Positions 1 to 5,314 of a stretch of DNA of 5,314 bases are shown one piece after another; positions within the stretch are counted from its first letter, which is position 1, and every line of letters starts with the position of its first letter. Below the pieces are notes generated by a model. That model had not been told where the DNA came from. It was given only the letters and a program-made list of their open reading frames with translations, and did not search any database. Location of the stretch: assembly GCA_021204885.1 (NCBI GenBank), contig JAJPYP010000181.1:1-5314 (forward strand), in the 5' to 3' direction. This DNA is from Prevotellaceae bacterium (lineage in GTDB: Bacteria > Bacteroidota > Bacteroidia > Bacteroidales > Bacteroidaceae). Position numbers and translations under genes: made by a program.

Positions 1-150
1 GCCGAGGGATATTACGGCACCAAGTGCATCAAGGAGATAAACAAGCACTACCACATCGACATGCCGATTGTGGATGCCGTGTACAACATCCTGTACGAGC
101 GCATCTCGCCCATGATAGAGATCAAGCTCCTCACGGACTCGTTCCGGTAG
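1..150 (+). CDS. gpsA: NAD(P)H-dependent glycerol-3-phosphate dehydrogenase, C-terminal fragment
   Basis: The window opens in frame 1 inside this gene; the last 49 codons and a TAG stop are visible. The enzyme reduces dihydroxyacetone phosphate to sn-glycerol-3-phosphate in the cytosol, supplying the backbone for phospholipids. The visible part matches the end of the GpsA helical C-terminal domain: AEGYYGTK near the left edge corresponds to the family's 'VAEG...TK' segment, followed by the conserved MPI, then AVYNILYE and a charged end. The NAD-binding Rossmann domain and catalytic lysine lie upstream, outside the window. A 100-base gap without a clear terminator separates it from pgi on the same strand, so co-transcription is plausible. 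gpsA-pgi adjacency is, to my knowledge, common in Bacteroides. Identity is confident from the motifs; completeness cannot be judged. Confidence 0.92.
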   Translation, partial: AEGYYGTKCIKEINKHYHIDMPIVDAVYNILYERISPMIEIKLLTDSFR

Positions 151-250
151 GGGCATGTCATGACTTGAATATGGCGTTTATTCATCAACCAAGCGTCGTT
201 GCCTGCTTTCGCGAGCGGAGGCGGACGCGGGGCTATAAAAACTATATATT

Positions 251-1588
251 ATGATTGCTTTACACATTGAAAAGACCTTCGGAACTGTTTCCAAGGAGAA
301 CGTGGCGGCCTACGAGGCACGGGTAATGGCCGCACAGAAGATGTTGGAAGAAGGTACGGGTGCCGGTAACGATTTCTTGGGTTGGTTGCACTTGCCCTCC
401 TCCATCACGCCCGAACACTTGGCCGACTTGAACGCCACCGCACAGACCTTGCGCGAGAATTGCGAGGTAGTGATCGTGGCCGGTATCGGCGGCAGCTACT
501 TGGGCGCACGCGCCGTCATCGAGGCGCTCTCCAACAGCTTCGCTTGGTTGCAGACCGAGAAGAAGTCGCCCGTCATCATCTTTGCCGGACACAACATCGG
601 CGAGGATTACCTCTATGAACTCACCGAGTACCTCAAAGGGAAGAAGTTCGGTGTCATCAACATCTCCAAGTCAGGAACTACTACCGAGACGGCGCTGGCA
701 TTCCGCTTGCTCAAGAAGCAGTGCGAGACGCAACGCGGCAAGGAGATGGCCCGCAAGGTGATTGTAGCCATCACCGATGCCGTGAAGGGAGCCGCCCGCG
801 TCACCGCCGACAAGGAAGGCTACAAGACGTTCGTAATCCCCGACAACGTAGGCGGACGCTTCTCCGTGCTCACGCCGGTAGGCTTGCTGCCCATCGCCGT
901 TGCCGGATTTGACATCGTGAAGTTGGTAGCCGGCGCCGCCGGGATGGAGCAGGCGTGCGGCATCGACAAGCCTTTCTGCCAGAACCCCGCAGCCCTCTAC
1001 GCCGCTACCCGCAACGAACTCTACAAGAGCGGCAAGAAGATCGAGATCCTCGTGAACTTCAACCCGAAACTGCACTATGTAGGCGAATGGTGGAAGCAAC
1101 TCTATGGCGAGTCGGAAGGCAAGGACCACAAAGGCATCTTCCCCGCAGCCGTCGACTTCTCTACCGACCTGCACTCCATGGGGCAGTGGATTCAAGACGG
1201 CGAGCGCACCATCTATGAGACGGTCATCTCCGTAGAGCAACCCAACCACACATTGGAGATACCTACCGACGAGGCCAACTTGGACGGCTTGAACTTCTTG
1301 GCCGGCAAGCGTGTGGACCAAGTCAACAAGATGGCTGAATTGGGCACCCAGTTAGCCCACGTGGACGGTGGCGTTCCCAACATGCGCGTGGTCATCTCCG
1401 CATTGGACGAGGAGAACATCGGCGGCCTGCTCTACTTCTTCGAGAAGGCATGCGGCATCAGCGGTTACTTGTTGGAGGTGAACCCGTTCAACCAGCCGGG
1501 TGTAGAGGCCTACAAGAAGAACATGTTCGCCCTCTTGGATAAACCCGGTTACGAAGCCGAGTCCAAAGCCATCCGTGCCCGTCTGTAA
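251..1588 (+). CDS. pgi: Glucose-6-phosphate isomerase
   Basis: This cytosolic enzyme interconverts glucose-6-phosphate and fructose-6-phosphate in glycolysis and gluconeogenesis. The 445-residue protein is full length for the short bacterial PGI type (Bacillus and Bacteroides; about 450 residues, against about 550 in E. coli). Sugar-phosphate-binding motifs are [10 protein letters not shown] (78-87) and the SIS loop [11 protein letters not shown] (138-148). The PGI signature is [14 protein letters not shown] (198-211). Expected catalytic residues are present: E287 in YGESEGK, H308 in STDLHSMGQ, and K422 in EAYKKNMF. They are spaced as E285/H306/K420 in the Geobacillus enzyme. The ATG start at 251 follows an A/T-rich leader (ctataaaaactatatatt), normal for Bacteroidetes; no Shine-Dalgarno site or convincing promoter is seen in the 100 bases upstream. 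The gene ends in TAA, 11 bases before the convergent SDR stop. Nothing is broken or missing. Confidence 0.98.
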   Translation: MIALHIEKTFGTVSKENVAAYEARVMAAQKMLEEGTGAGNDFLGWLHLPSSITPEHLADLNATAQTLRENCEVVIVAGIGGSYLGARAVIEALSNSFAWLQTEKKSPVIIFAGHNIGEDYLYELTEYLKGKKFGVINISKSGTTTETALAFRLLKKQCETQRGKEMARKVIVAITDAVKGAARVTADKEGYKTFVIPDNVGGRFSVLTPVGLLPIAVAGFDIVKLVAGAAGMEQACGIDKPFCQNPAALYAATRNELYKSGKKIEILVNFNPKLHYVGEWWKQLYGESEGKDHKGIFPAAVDFSTDLHSMGQWIQDGERTIYETVISVEQPNHTLEIPTDEANLDGLNFLAGKRVDQVNKMAELGTQLAHVDGGVPNMRVVISALDEENIGGLLYFFEKACGISGYLLEVNPFNQPGVEAYKKNMFALLDKPGYEAESKAIRARL

Positions 1589-1599
1589 GTAGGAGACTA

Positions 1600-2439
1600 T
1601 TATAACCGGGATTTAACGATTTTCTCGGTTTCCTCCCATAGCTGTCCCATCTGTGCATGCTCCGTGTACTTTTGGGACAGCTTCTTTTCGTGGCAGCTGG
1701 CGTTCAGCGTGCCCGTGCGCCCTCCCGCCTCTTCATCCAAGAGCAGGCTGACGGCTGTGGCCGCTCCCTTACGCGGCGTGCGTATGAAGGGACGGAAGAA
1801 GATGTCCGTCAACGGGTCAAACCATAGATGCATGGTGATGATGTCGGTCGATACCACGCCCGGGTCGGCGGCGTTCACCACAATGCCCCGCTCTTTCACG
1901 CGGCGGGCCAAGTCGATGGTGAAAAGCATGAGTGCCAACTTCGTGTTGCTGTAGATGGGGATGCGCCAGAAGCCGCCGCGCCTGCCCCGCGTGAAGAAGT
2001 CGGGGAAGTCGAGCGTGCCTATGGCGTAGGTACAGGATACCATGTTCACGATGCGGCTTCCCTTGCCCATCAAGGGCAGCAGCTTGCGCGTCAACAGGTA
2101 GGGACCCACGTAATTCACGCTCACCGTCTGCTCCAATCCGTCCTCGGTGATGTGCAGCCCCGTCTCCAACGTGCCGGCGTTGTTCATCAAGAGCGTGAGC
2201 GGCTCGCCGCGCCCAAGCATGTCATTCGCGAACGCTTCCACCGATGCGAGCGAGGCCAAGTTAATCTCCTTCACCTCTATATTCTCGTTGCCCGTATCAC
2301 GCGCCAGCATCTGCCGCTTGGCTTCGGCTGCCGCGGCATTACGGCAAGCCATCACTACCTTGTATCCCGCCGTGGCCACGGCGCGGGTTATCTCGGTGCC
2401 CATGCCCCCGTCGGCACCCGTTATAATCGCTGATTTCAT
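1600..2439 (-). CDS. Short-chain dehydrogenase/reductase, candidate 3-beta-hydroxysteroid dehydrogenase
   Basis: This is a classical SDR oxidoreductase of 279 residues. Seen in the sequence: the dinucleotide-binding motif TGADGGMG (7-14); R33 just after the second beta strand, which often favours NADP(H); NNAG (86-89); N109; catalytic S135; the Y163-x3-K167 pair in YSNTK; and DPGVVSTD (193-200). The catalytic set N-S-Y-K is therefore complete. The overall form resembles the retinol-dehydrogenase-like branch of SDRs, and no signal peptide or membrane segment is evident. It is the last gene of the minus-strand cluster, starting 24 bases after the stop of the flavin oxidoreductase gene. Its ATG at 2439 is preceded by an A/T-rich stretch with AATAAGG. 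SDR substrates cannot be read from motifs. The 3-beta-HSDH suggestion rests on its neighbours, a 5-alpha-reductase and an OYE-type reductase, as in reported isoallo-bile-acid clusters. The alternative is a generic carbonyl reductase. Confidence 0.93.
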   Translation of the reverse strand: MKSAIITGADGGMGTEITRAVATAGYKVVMACRNAAAAEAKRQMLARDTGNENIEVKEINLASLASVEAFANDMLGRGEPLTLLMNNAGTLETGLHITEDGLEQTVSVNYVGPYLLTRKLLPLMGKGSRIVNMVSCTYAIGTLDFPDFFTRGRRGGFWRIPIYSNTKLALMLFTIDLARRVKERGIVVNAADPGVVSTDIITMHLWFDPLTDIFFRPFIRTPRKGAATAVSLLLDEEAGGRTGTLNASCHEKKLSQKYTEHAQMGQLWEETEKIVKSRL

Positions 2440-2463
2440 ATACCTTATTATATATATCTATTC

Positions 2464-3693
2464 TTAAGCCTCCTTGCTTTCGATGCGCTCTATCTCGCGC
2501 TTCAAGCACGGCGGCAACTCCTCTTGCAGGTGTTGGTGGCAAGCCATCTCGATGGAGTACATCCGCGCGATGCAATAGTTGCTGTGCCTGCAATTGCAAC
2601 GCGCGTTCTCCTCGGCCCGCATGCGGTTCACGAAGCCCGGTTCGTTGAGCAACGCGCGTGCCATCTGCACCGCTTGGAAACCTTTGCCTAATACCTCGTC
2701 TATCTTCTGGCGCGATACCAATCCGCCCACATAGATAAGCGGCATCTTCAGCGCGGCACGGAACTTCAAGGCATCCTCCAAGAAGTAGGCCTCCTTGAAA
2801 GGCACGGTAGGAATCATCATCTTGCCCACCATGCGCACGCCGTATTTCAGCCACCAGCACTTCATGTAGTAGGTCATGCTGCGGATGGGCATCTCCCCCC
2901 GCATCACATACATGGGTGCCTTGCTCACGAAGCCGCCGCTCAGCACGAGCGCGTGCGCCCCCGATTGCTCCAACCGCTTGGCCACTTGCAGCGCCTCGTC
3001 TATCTCCATGCCCCCTTTGAAACCGTCGCGCAGGTTCGTCTTCACTATCACGGCCATGTCGCTGCCGGCGGCACGCATCACCTCCTCCATCACCATGTCC
3101 ATGAAGCGCATGCGGTTCTGGAGCGACCCGCCGAAGTCGTCTTTGCGGTGGTTCGTGTAGGGCGAGAGGAACTGGCTTATCAAGTAACCGTGACCGGCAT
3201 GAATCTCCACCGCGTCGAAGCCCGCCTCGCGTGCCAAGTTCACCGAGCGGCCGTAAGCACGCGCCAACTCGGGCAGTTCGTCGGCCCGCAAGCCGCGCAC
3301 GAAGGTGGGCGAATAGAGGTTGAAGCCGCCGCTCGCGCCCACAGGCGTGCAACCGCATATACTCTTGTGCGACATGTTGCCGCAATGCCCCAACTGGATG
3401 CCGGCGGCCGCGCCTTCGGCATGCACGGCATCGGTCAAGCGGCGCAATCCCGGCACAATCTCGGGCCGCATCCACAGCTGCCGGTCAAAGGAGAGTCCGC
3501 TTCGCGTCACGGCCGCGTAGGCCACGGTGGTCATGCCCACGCCCCCTGCCGCGACCGAACGGTGGTAGTCGAGCAACATCTGTGACGGTACATTGCCCGG
3601 ACACATGCTCTCGAACGCGGCCGAGCGGATGGTGCGGTTACGCAGCGTCAACGGGCCGAAGGTGACGGGCGTGAATAACGTTGAATCTTTCAT
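2464..3693 (-). CDS. Old yellow enzyme family NADH:flavin oxidoreductase, candidate steroid 5-beta-reductase / delta-4 dehydrogenase
   Basis: This 409-residue FMN-binding TIM-barrel enzyme belongs to the family of 2,4-dienoyl-CoA reductase and the bile-acid enzymes BaiCD/BaiH. Seen: LFTPVTFGPLTLRNR (6-20), the usual OYE opening; IQLGH (99-103), the FMN/substrate region; HAGHGYLISQFLSPYTNHR (165-183) followed by DDFGGSLQNRMRF, the strongest family signature; and YVGGL (321-325) with the MARALL segment (344-349) for phosphate binding. The C-terminal tail has cysteines 366, 368, 374 and 385, where iron-sulfur members of the family carry a 4Fe-4S cluster. The spacing is unusual and a serine (371) sits where the middle cysteine would be expected. 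The protein stops there and lacks the FAD/NAD domain of the ~640-residue BaiCD or dienoyl-CoA reductase, so electrons must come from elsewhere or directly from NAD(P)H. The start is fixed by the upstream stop 17 bases away. Steroid substrate is inferred from context; another enone or dienoyl substrate is possible. Confidence 0.9.
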   Translation of the reverse strand: MKDSTLFTPVTFGPLTLRNRTIRSAAFESMCPGNVPSQMLLDYHRSVAAGGVGMTTVAYAAVTRSGLSFDRQLWMRPEIVPGLRRLTDAVHAEGAAAGIQLGHCGNMSHKSICGCTPVGASGGFNLYSPTFVRGLRADELPELARAYGRSVNLAREAGFDAVEIHAGHGYLISQFLSPYTNHRKDDFGGSLQNRMRFMDMVMEEVMRAAGSDMAVIVKTNLRDGFKGGMEIDEALQVAKRLEQSGAHALVLSGGFVSKAPMYVMRGEMPIRSMTYYMKCWWLKYGVRMVGKMMIPTVPFKEAYFLEDALKFRAALKMPLIYVGGLVSRQKIDEVLGKGFQAVQMARALLNEPGFVNRMRAEENARCNCRHSNYCIARMYSIEMACHQHLQEELPPCLKREIERIESKEA

Positions 3694-3710
3694 ATCGTGT
3701 CTCTATATGA

Positions 3711-4475
3711 TTAGTAAATAAAAGGTATCACCCGCTTGCGCTTGCCCACCGCCTCGTCGCCGAACTCCTTGCGGTAACGGCGGTGTATGGCATCGGCACG
3801 CGGCACCAAGTTGGCGAAGGTCCACCACACGAATACCCAAGCGGCCGGTGAGAGCGTGAGCACGGCAAAGCCCGTCCACTCCACGAGTTCACCGAAGTAG
3901 TTGGCCGAGGTGATGTATCTATAAAGCCCTTTGGCAGGCAGGTAGTGCGCCGTGTCGCCGGGCTTGCGCAGGTGGCGTATCACATGGTCGGAATGGAGGT
4001 TGATGCCCATGCCCACGAAGAAGAGCAGCAGCCCGGGGAGGGCGTTCGCTTGCAGCAGATAGGCCGCGCCCATGTCGTAAGCGCCCGCACGCGGGAAGAA
4101 GAAAAGCCCGCCGGCCTGCATCATGCCGTTCAGCACGTTGAACACCACGCCCATGGCCACGATGGCCACCGGCATGCGGCTCTTGCCCTTCATCAAAAGC
4201 GGGAAAACAAACGAGCGTTGCAGGTAGTGCAGCTGGAAGAGCAGGAAGAAGAGTCACACGGGCAGGGTAAAGCCCGTGCCGCTGATGGCCCACAGCACCC
4301 ACATCACCACGAAGACGGGAGCCTCCATCAACACCCAAGCCACCTTGTTGTCGAGCGAGATGCCCCACGAGGGCGTGCGGAACATGCCGTAGCCCGCCTT
4401 CACGAAATAGAGCGAGATGAACACGACGAGCGCCAACGCGCTCATCACCCACAAAAAGAGCCGAAAACTTTCCAT
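3711..4475 (-). pseudogene. Steroid 5-alpha-reductase family membrane protein (3-oxo-5-alpha-steroid 4-dehydrogenase), interrupted by an in-frame TGA
   Basis: One reading frame runs from ATG at 4475 to TAA at 3711 (254 codons plus stop), broken only by TGA at codon 74 (4256-4254). The two halves are in the same frame, so this is a nonsense change, not a frameshift. Length and pattern match the SRD5A family, which reduces the delta-4 bond of 3-oxo-steroids with NADPH in the membrane. Before the stop: hydrophobic segments, and E51 in WVLMEAP, matching E57 of human SRD5A2. After it: LHYLQR with Y84, matching Y91; the family block GINLHSDHVIRHLRKPGDT; YITSANYFGELVEW; and the RKRVIPFIY end. Several further membrane segments are visible. 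A 73-residue fragment would separate the two catalytic residues and lack the cofactor region. No strong internal start is seen; the first ATG past the stop is at 4193. It is the first gene of the cluster behind a good promoter. Recent inactivation, sequencing error or readthrough remain possible. Confidence 0.9.
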
Positions 4476-4480
4476 TTCCC

Positions 4481-4490
4481 TAACCGGTTA
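4481..4490. promoter_or_regulatory. 10-bp perfect palindrome in the cluster leader
   Basis: TAACCGGTTA is its own reverse complement and lies 5 bases upstream of the ATG of the 5-alpha-reductase gene, inside the predicted leader and over the ribosome landing area. It could be half of an operator or a small RNA fold limiting translation, or simply chance. It is short, so the functional claim is weak. Confidence 0.3.
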
Positions 4491-4491
4491 T

Positions 4492-4555
4492 AACGCTTGT
4501 AGCAGCTGTTTACACTGTGGCAAATATAAAGATTAACTTCAACATGGCAAGCGTT
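4492..4555. repeat. 8-bp inverted repeat flanking the cluster promoter (possible operator pair)
   Basis: AACGCTTG at 4492-4499 is matched perfectly by CAAGCGTT at 4548-4555. The second copy covers the -33 element and the first lies in the predicted leader, so the pair brackets the promoter with 56 bases between copy starts, roughly five helical turns. That arrangement would suit a repressor binding two sites, but an 8-bp match can arise by chance and no regulator gene is in the window. Confidence 0.35.
4521..4551 (-). promoter_or_regulatory. Bacteroidetes-type promoter for the steroid-enzyme cluster
   Basis: On the minus strand TATATTTG (4528-4521) fits the Bacteroidetes -7 consensus TAnnTTTG exactly. 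CTTG (4551-4548) stands at the -33 position, with a 19-base spacer (4529-4547), which is the usual spacing. Transcription would begin near 4515, giving a leader of about 40 bases before the ATG at 4475. Only 17 and 24 bases separate the following genes, so this promoter probably drives all three. The start site is inferred, not observed. Confidence 0.72.
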
Positions 4556-4686
4556 CCCTGCCCATTAATCTTGCAAAATGAGGCGCATGCCCGTCAACCT
4601 CCCTTTTTTGAGATGGTACCGACCGCATACCCCGGTTCCGTTCATCCCAATCGGCGGTTATCATGACTGCATTCCATGCGATGAAT

Positions 4687-4800
4687 CGAAGCGCTTCCGT
4701 AGACCTTATCGAAGCGCTTCCGTAGATCCTGTCGAAGCGCTTCCGTAGATCCTGTCGAAGCGCTTGAGCAGACCTGCCGAAGCGCTTCGACAGACTATAT
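4687..4800. repeat. Five-unit ~23-bp tandem repeat with palindromic AAGCGCTT core
   Basis: Units begin with CGAAGCGCTT at 4687, 4710, 4733, 4756 and 4778, giving a period of 23, 23, 23 and 22 bases. Units 2 and 3 are identical over all 23 bases. Unit 1 differs at three positions near its end. Units 4 and 5 keep the core but diverge after it. The core AAGCGCTT is self-complementary. Unit 5 extends this to a 12-bp perfect palindrome (CGAAGCGCTTCG) and ends in CGACAG, the inverse of the CTGTCG junction between units 2 and 3 and between 3 and 4. There are no spacers between units. The function is unknown; it may be a protein-binding array or a genomic repeat family. Confidence 0.9.
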
Positions 4801-4856
4801 GGATTGGGTTCCGCAGAACGGCAGATGAGGAAGCATGAGAACGGGCTTCCCTTTGA

Positions 4857-4898
4857 TATAAAACAAATGGGAGCATGCCGTAAACGACACGCTCCCAT
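4857..4898 (-). terminator. Likely intrinsic terminator, minus strand, downstream of fucO
   Basis: An 8-bp perfect stem (ATGGGAGC at 4867-4874 with GCTCCCAT at 4891-4898) encloses a 16-base loop that can form a small inner CGT/ACG pairing. Read on the minus strand it is followed by TTGTTTTATATC, a U-rich tail. On the plus strand no T tract follows. It lies about 150 bases past the fucO stop, so it would end that transcript before the repeat array and the cluster promoter. Confidence 0.6.
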
Positions 4899-4970
4899 GG
4901 ATGGGGTAGGGCTTGGAGGCTGTTGCGCGATGTTAAAGCTGTAGCGCCGCTTCGGAGGCCTTTAGGCCGA

Positions 4971-4999
4971 CCAAGCCTCCCCTATGAGGGGAGGTTTGG
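4971..4999. repeat. 12-bp-stem palindrome, probable interspersed repeat
   Basis: CCAAGCCTCCCC (4971-4982) pairs with GGGGAGGTTTGG (4988-4999) across a 5-base loop, with one G-T mismatch that would be a G-U wobble in RNA. A smaller hairpin, GGCCT-TT-AGGCC, lies just before it at 4957-4968. No T tract follows on either strand, so it is not a standard intrinsic terminator. The CCTCCCC/GGGGAGG palindrome resembles short intergenic repeats I recall from Bacteroidetes genomes, but that is memory and not a search. Confidence 0.6.
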
Positions 5000-5051
5000 A
5001 GGGGTGTCAAGCAAGATCCTCGAAAGGGATGTGTCTTTTGACACAGCCCCT
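5000..5051. repeat. 52-bp element with AGGGG...CCCCT ends abutting the fucO stop
   Basis: The outer arms are AGGGGTGTCAA (5000-5010) and, reading inward from the other end, AGGGGCTGTGTCAA (5051-5038). They pair with a two-base bulge. Inside are a perfect TGTGTC-TTTT-GACACA hairpin (5030-5045), which competes with the outer pairing, and an ATCC/GGAT pairing (5016-5019 with 5027-5030). The element begins on the base next to the fucO TAA. Possible readings are a transcript-end structure or a miniature mobile-element remnant; no transposase is nearby. Confidence 0.5.
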
Positions 5052-5314
5052 TTAGAGCGCTTTCTTGTAGAGACCCAATACGATCTCCTCGTTGACCTCG
5101 CGCGGATTGCCCGGCGTGCACACGTCGGCCATGGCTGCCTTGGCCAAGCGGGGCAGGTCTTCCTCCTTGATGCCAAGGTCGGTCAAGTGCTGCGGGATGC
5201 CCACTTTGACCGATAACGCCTTCACGGCATCGCAAGCTGCCTTGGCGGCCTCTTCATCGGTCATGCCGTCTTTATAGACCTTCATGGCCTTGGCTATCTC
5301 CACATACTTGGGCA
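5052..5314 (-). CDS. fucO: Lactaldehyde reductase (iron-dependent alcohol dehydrogenase family), C-terminal fragment
   Basis: The last 86 complete codons and TAA stop are visible; the gene enters from the right edge. FucO reduces L-lactaldehyde to L-1,2-propanediol with NADH in anaerobic fucose or rhamnose breakdown. The visible part reads PKYVEIAKAM at the edge, then an acidic helix, VGIPQHL, LGIKEEDLP and DVCTPGNPRE near the end. This is closely similar to the C-terminus of E. coli FucO (VGIPPHL, DVCTGGNPRE). The iron ligands and nucleotide-binding domain are upstream, outside the window. A GTG at 5303 is not a start; coding continues to the edge. The general family is certain. The lactaldehyde specificity is likely, but other group III alcohol dehydrogenases share this end. 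It is transcribed toward the cluster, separated by the repeats and a likely terminator. Confidence 0.88.
   Translation of the reverse strand, partial: PKYVEIAKAMKVYKDGMTDEEAAKAACDAVKALSVKVGIPQHLTDLGIKEEDLPRLAKAAMADVCTPGNPREVNEEIVLGLYKKAL

Larger units (their letters stand above)
4476..5051. other. 576-base intergenic region between the cluster and fucO, without a credible gene
   Basis: From low to high coordinate it holds the 5' leader and promoter of the minus-strand cluster (4476-4551), a stretch of about 130 bases in which I see nothing specific (4556-4686), a tandem repeat (4687-4800), a small hairpin (arms 4829-4834 and 4845-4850) of unknown meaning, a likely minus-strand terminator (4857-4898), and a block of inverted repeats (4971-5051) ending at the fucO stop. 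Minus-strand frames stay open across much of it, but their translation runs through the tandem repeats and resembles no protein I recognise, so I do not call a gene. Confidence 0.75.

Noticed and set aside
151..250. Promoter or terminator between gpsA and pgi
   Set aside because: I found no TAnnTTTG element at suitable spacing and only a weak imperfect GCCT/AGGC pairing near 200-222 without a T tract.
24..254. 76-codon plus-strand open frame at the left edge
   Set aside because: It overlaps the gpsA C-terminus out of frame and runs through the intergenic gap; the gpsA frame shows clear conservation.
671..1321. 216-codon minus-strand open frame inside pgi
   Set aside because: It is antisense to a fully conserved pgi and has no recognisable motif; GC-rich coding DNA leaves such frames open by chance.
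2339..3475. 378-codon minus-strand open frame overlapping the OYE and SDR genes in another frame
   Set aside because: Its Arg/Gly/Ala-rich translation has no family signature, whereas the two overlapped genes show clear catalytic motifs in their own frames.
1828..3585. Long plus-strand open frames (1828-2433 and 2953-3585) opposite the cluster
   Set aside because: They are His/Arg-rich shadow translations with no domains, opposite well-supported genes.
4254..4256. Selenocysteine or reassigned TGA codon in the 5-alpha-reductase gene
   Set aside because: No convincing SECIS-like hairpin directly follows the TGA, and the SRD5A family has no known selenocysteine here. All complete genes in the window are open without internal TGA and use TGG for tryptophan, so nothing supports a changed code.
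4687..4800. CRISPR array
   Set aside because: The repeats are directly contiguous with no spacers, and no cas gene is nearby.
4829..4850. Plus-strand terminator at the GGAAGC/GCTTCC hairpin
   Set aside because: The stem is only 6 bp, the following bases are only weakly T-rich, and no plus-strand gene lies upstream to be terminated.
4539..4898. 119-codon minus-strand open frame across the repeats
   Set aside because: It spans the tandem repeat, the predicted terminator and the -33 end of the promoter, shows no recognisable domain, and its composition reflects the repeat sequence.

Overview
The window looks like chromosome of a gut-type Bacteroidales, most likely Bacteroidaceae or a close relative. 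The reasons are a 445-residue PGI of the Bacteroides type directly after gpsA, A/T-rich leaders in place of strong Shine-Dalgarno sites, and one promoter that fits the Bacteroidetes pattern (-33 TTG-like, 19 bases, -7 TAnnTTTG). The coding DNA is fairly GC-rich. The species cannot be named from the sequence alone.

Layout. Positions 1-150 (+) hold the last 49 codons of gpsA (glycerol-3-phosphate dehydrogenase). Positions 251-1588 (+) hold a complete pgi (glucose-6-phosphate isomerase). Eleven bases after the pgi stop, a compact minus-strand cluster ends head-on against it. In transcription order the cluster is a steroid 5-alpha-reductase family gene (4475-3711) interrupted by one in-frame TGA, then an old-yellow-enzyme-type NADH:flavin oxidoreductase (3693-2464), then a short-chain dehydrogenase/reductase (2439-1600). 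The internal gaps are only 17 and 24 bases. A good Bacteroidetes promoter (4521-4551, minus) stands in front of the first gene. A 576-base gap follows (4476-5051), with a five-unit ~23-bp tandem repeat, a likely terminator, and a run of palindromic repeats abutting the stop of the next gene. Positions 5052-5314 (-) hold the C-terminus of a fucO-like lactaldehyde reductase.

Main interpretation. The trio of 5-alpha-reductase (5AR), OYE-type candidate 5-beta-reductase (5BR) and SDR-type candidate hydroxysteroid dehydrogenase (HSDH) matches the gene set reported in gut Bacteroidales for converting 3-oxo bile acids, through a delta-4 intermediate, to allo and isoallo bile acids. Family assignments come from visible motifs. 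The bile-acid role is inferred from the gene combination and recalled literature. The 5AR carries a premature TGA at codon 74, between its two expected catalytic residues, while the rest of the reading frame is intact. If the base is real, this strain may keep the 5BR and HSDH steps but have lost the allo-forming step.
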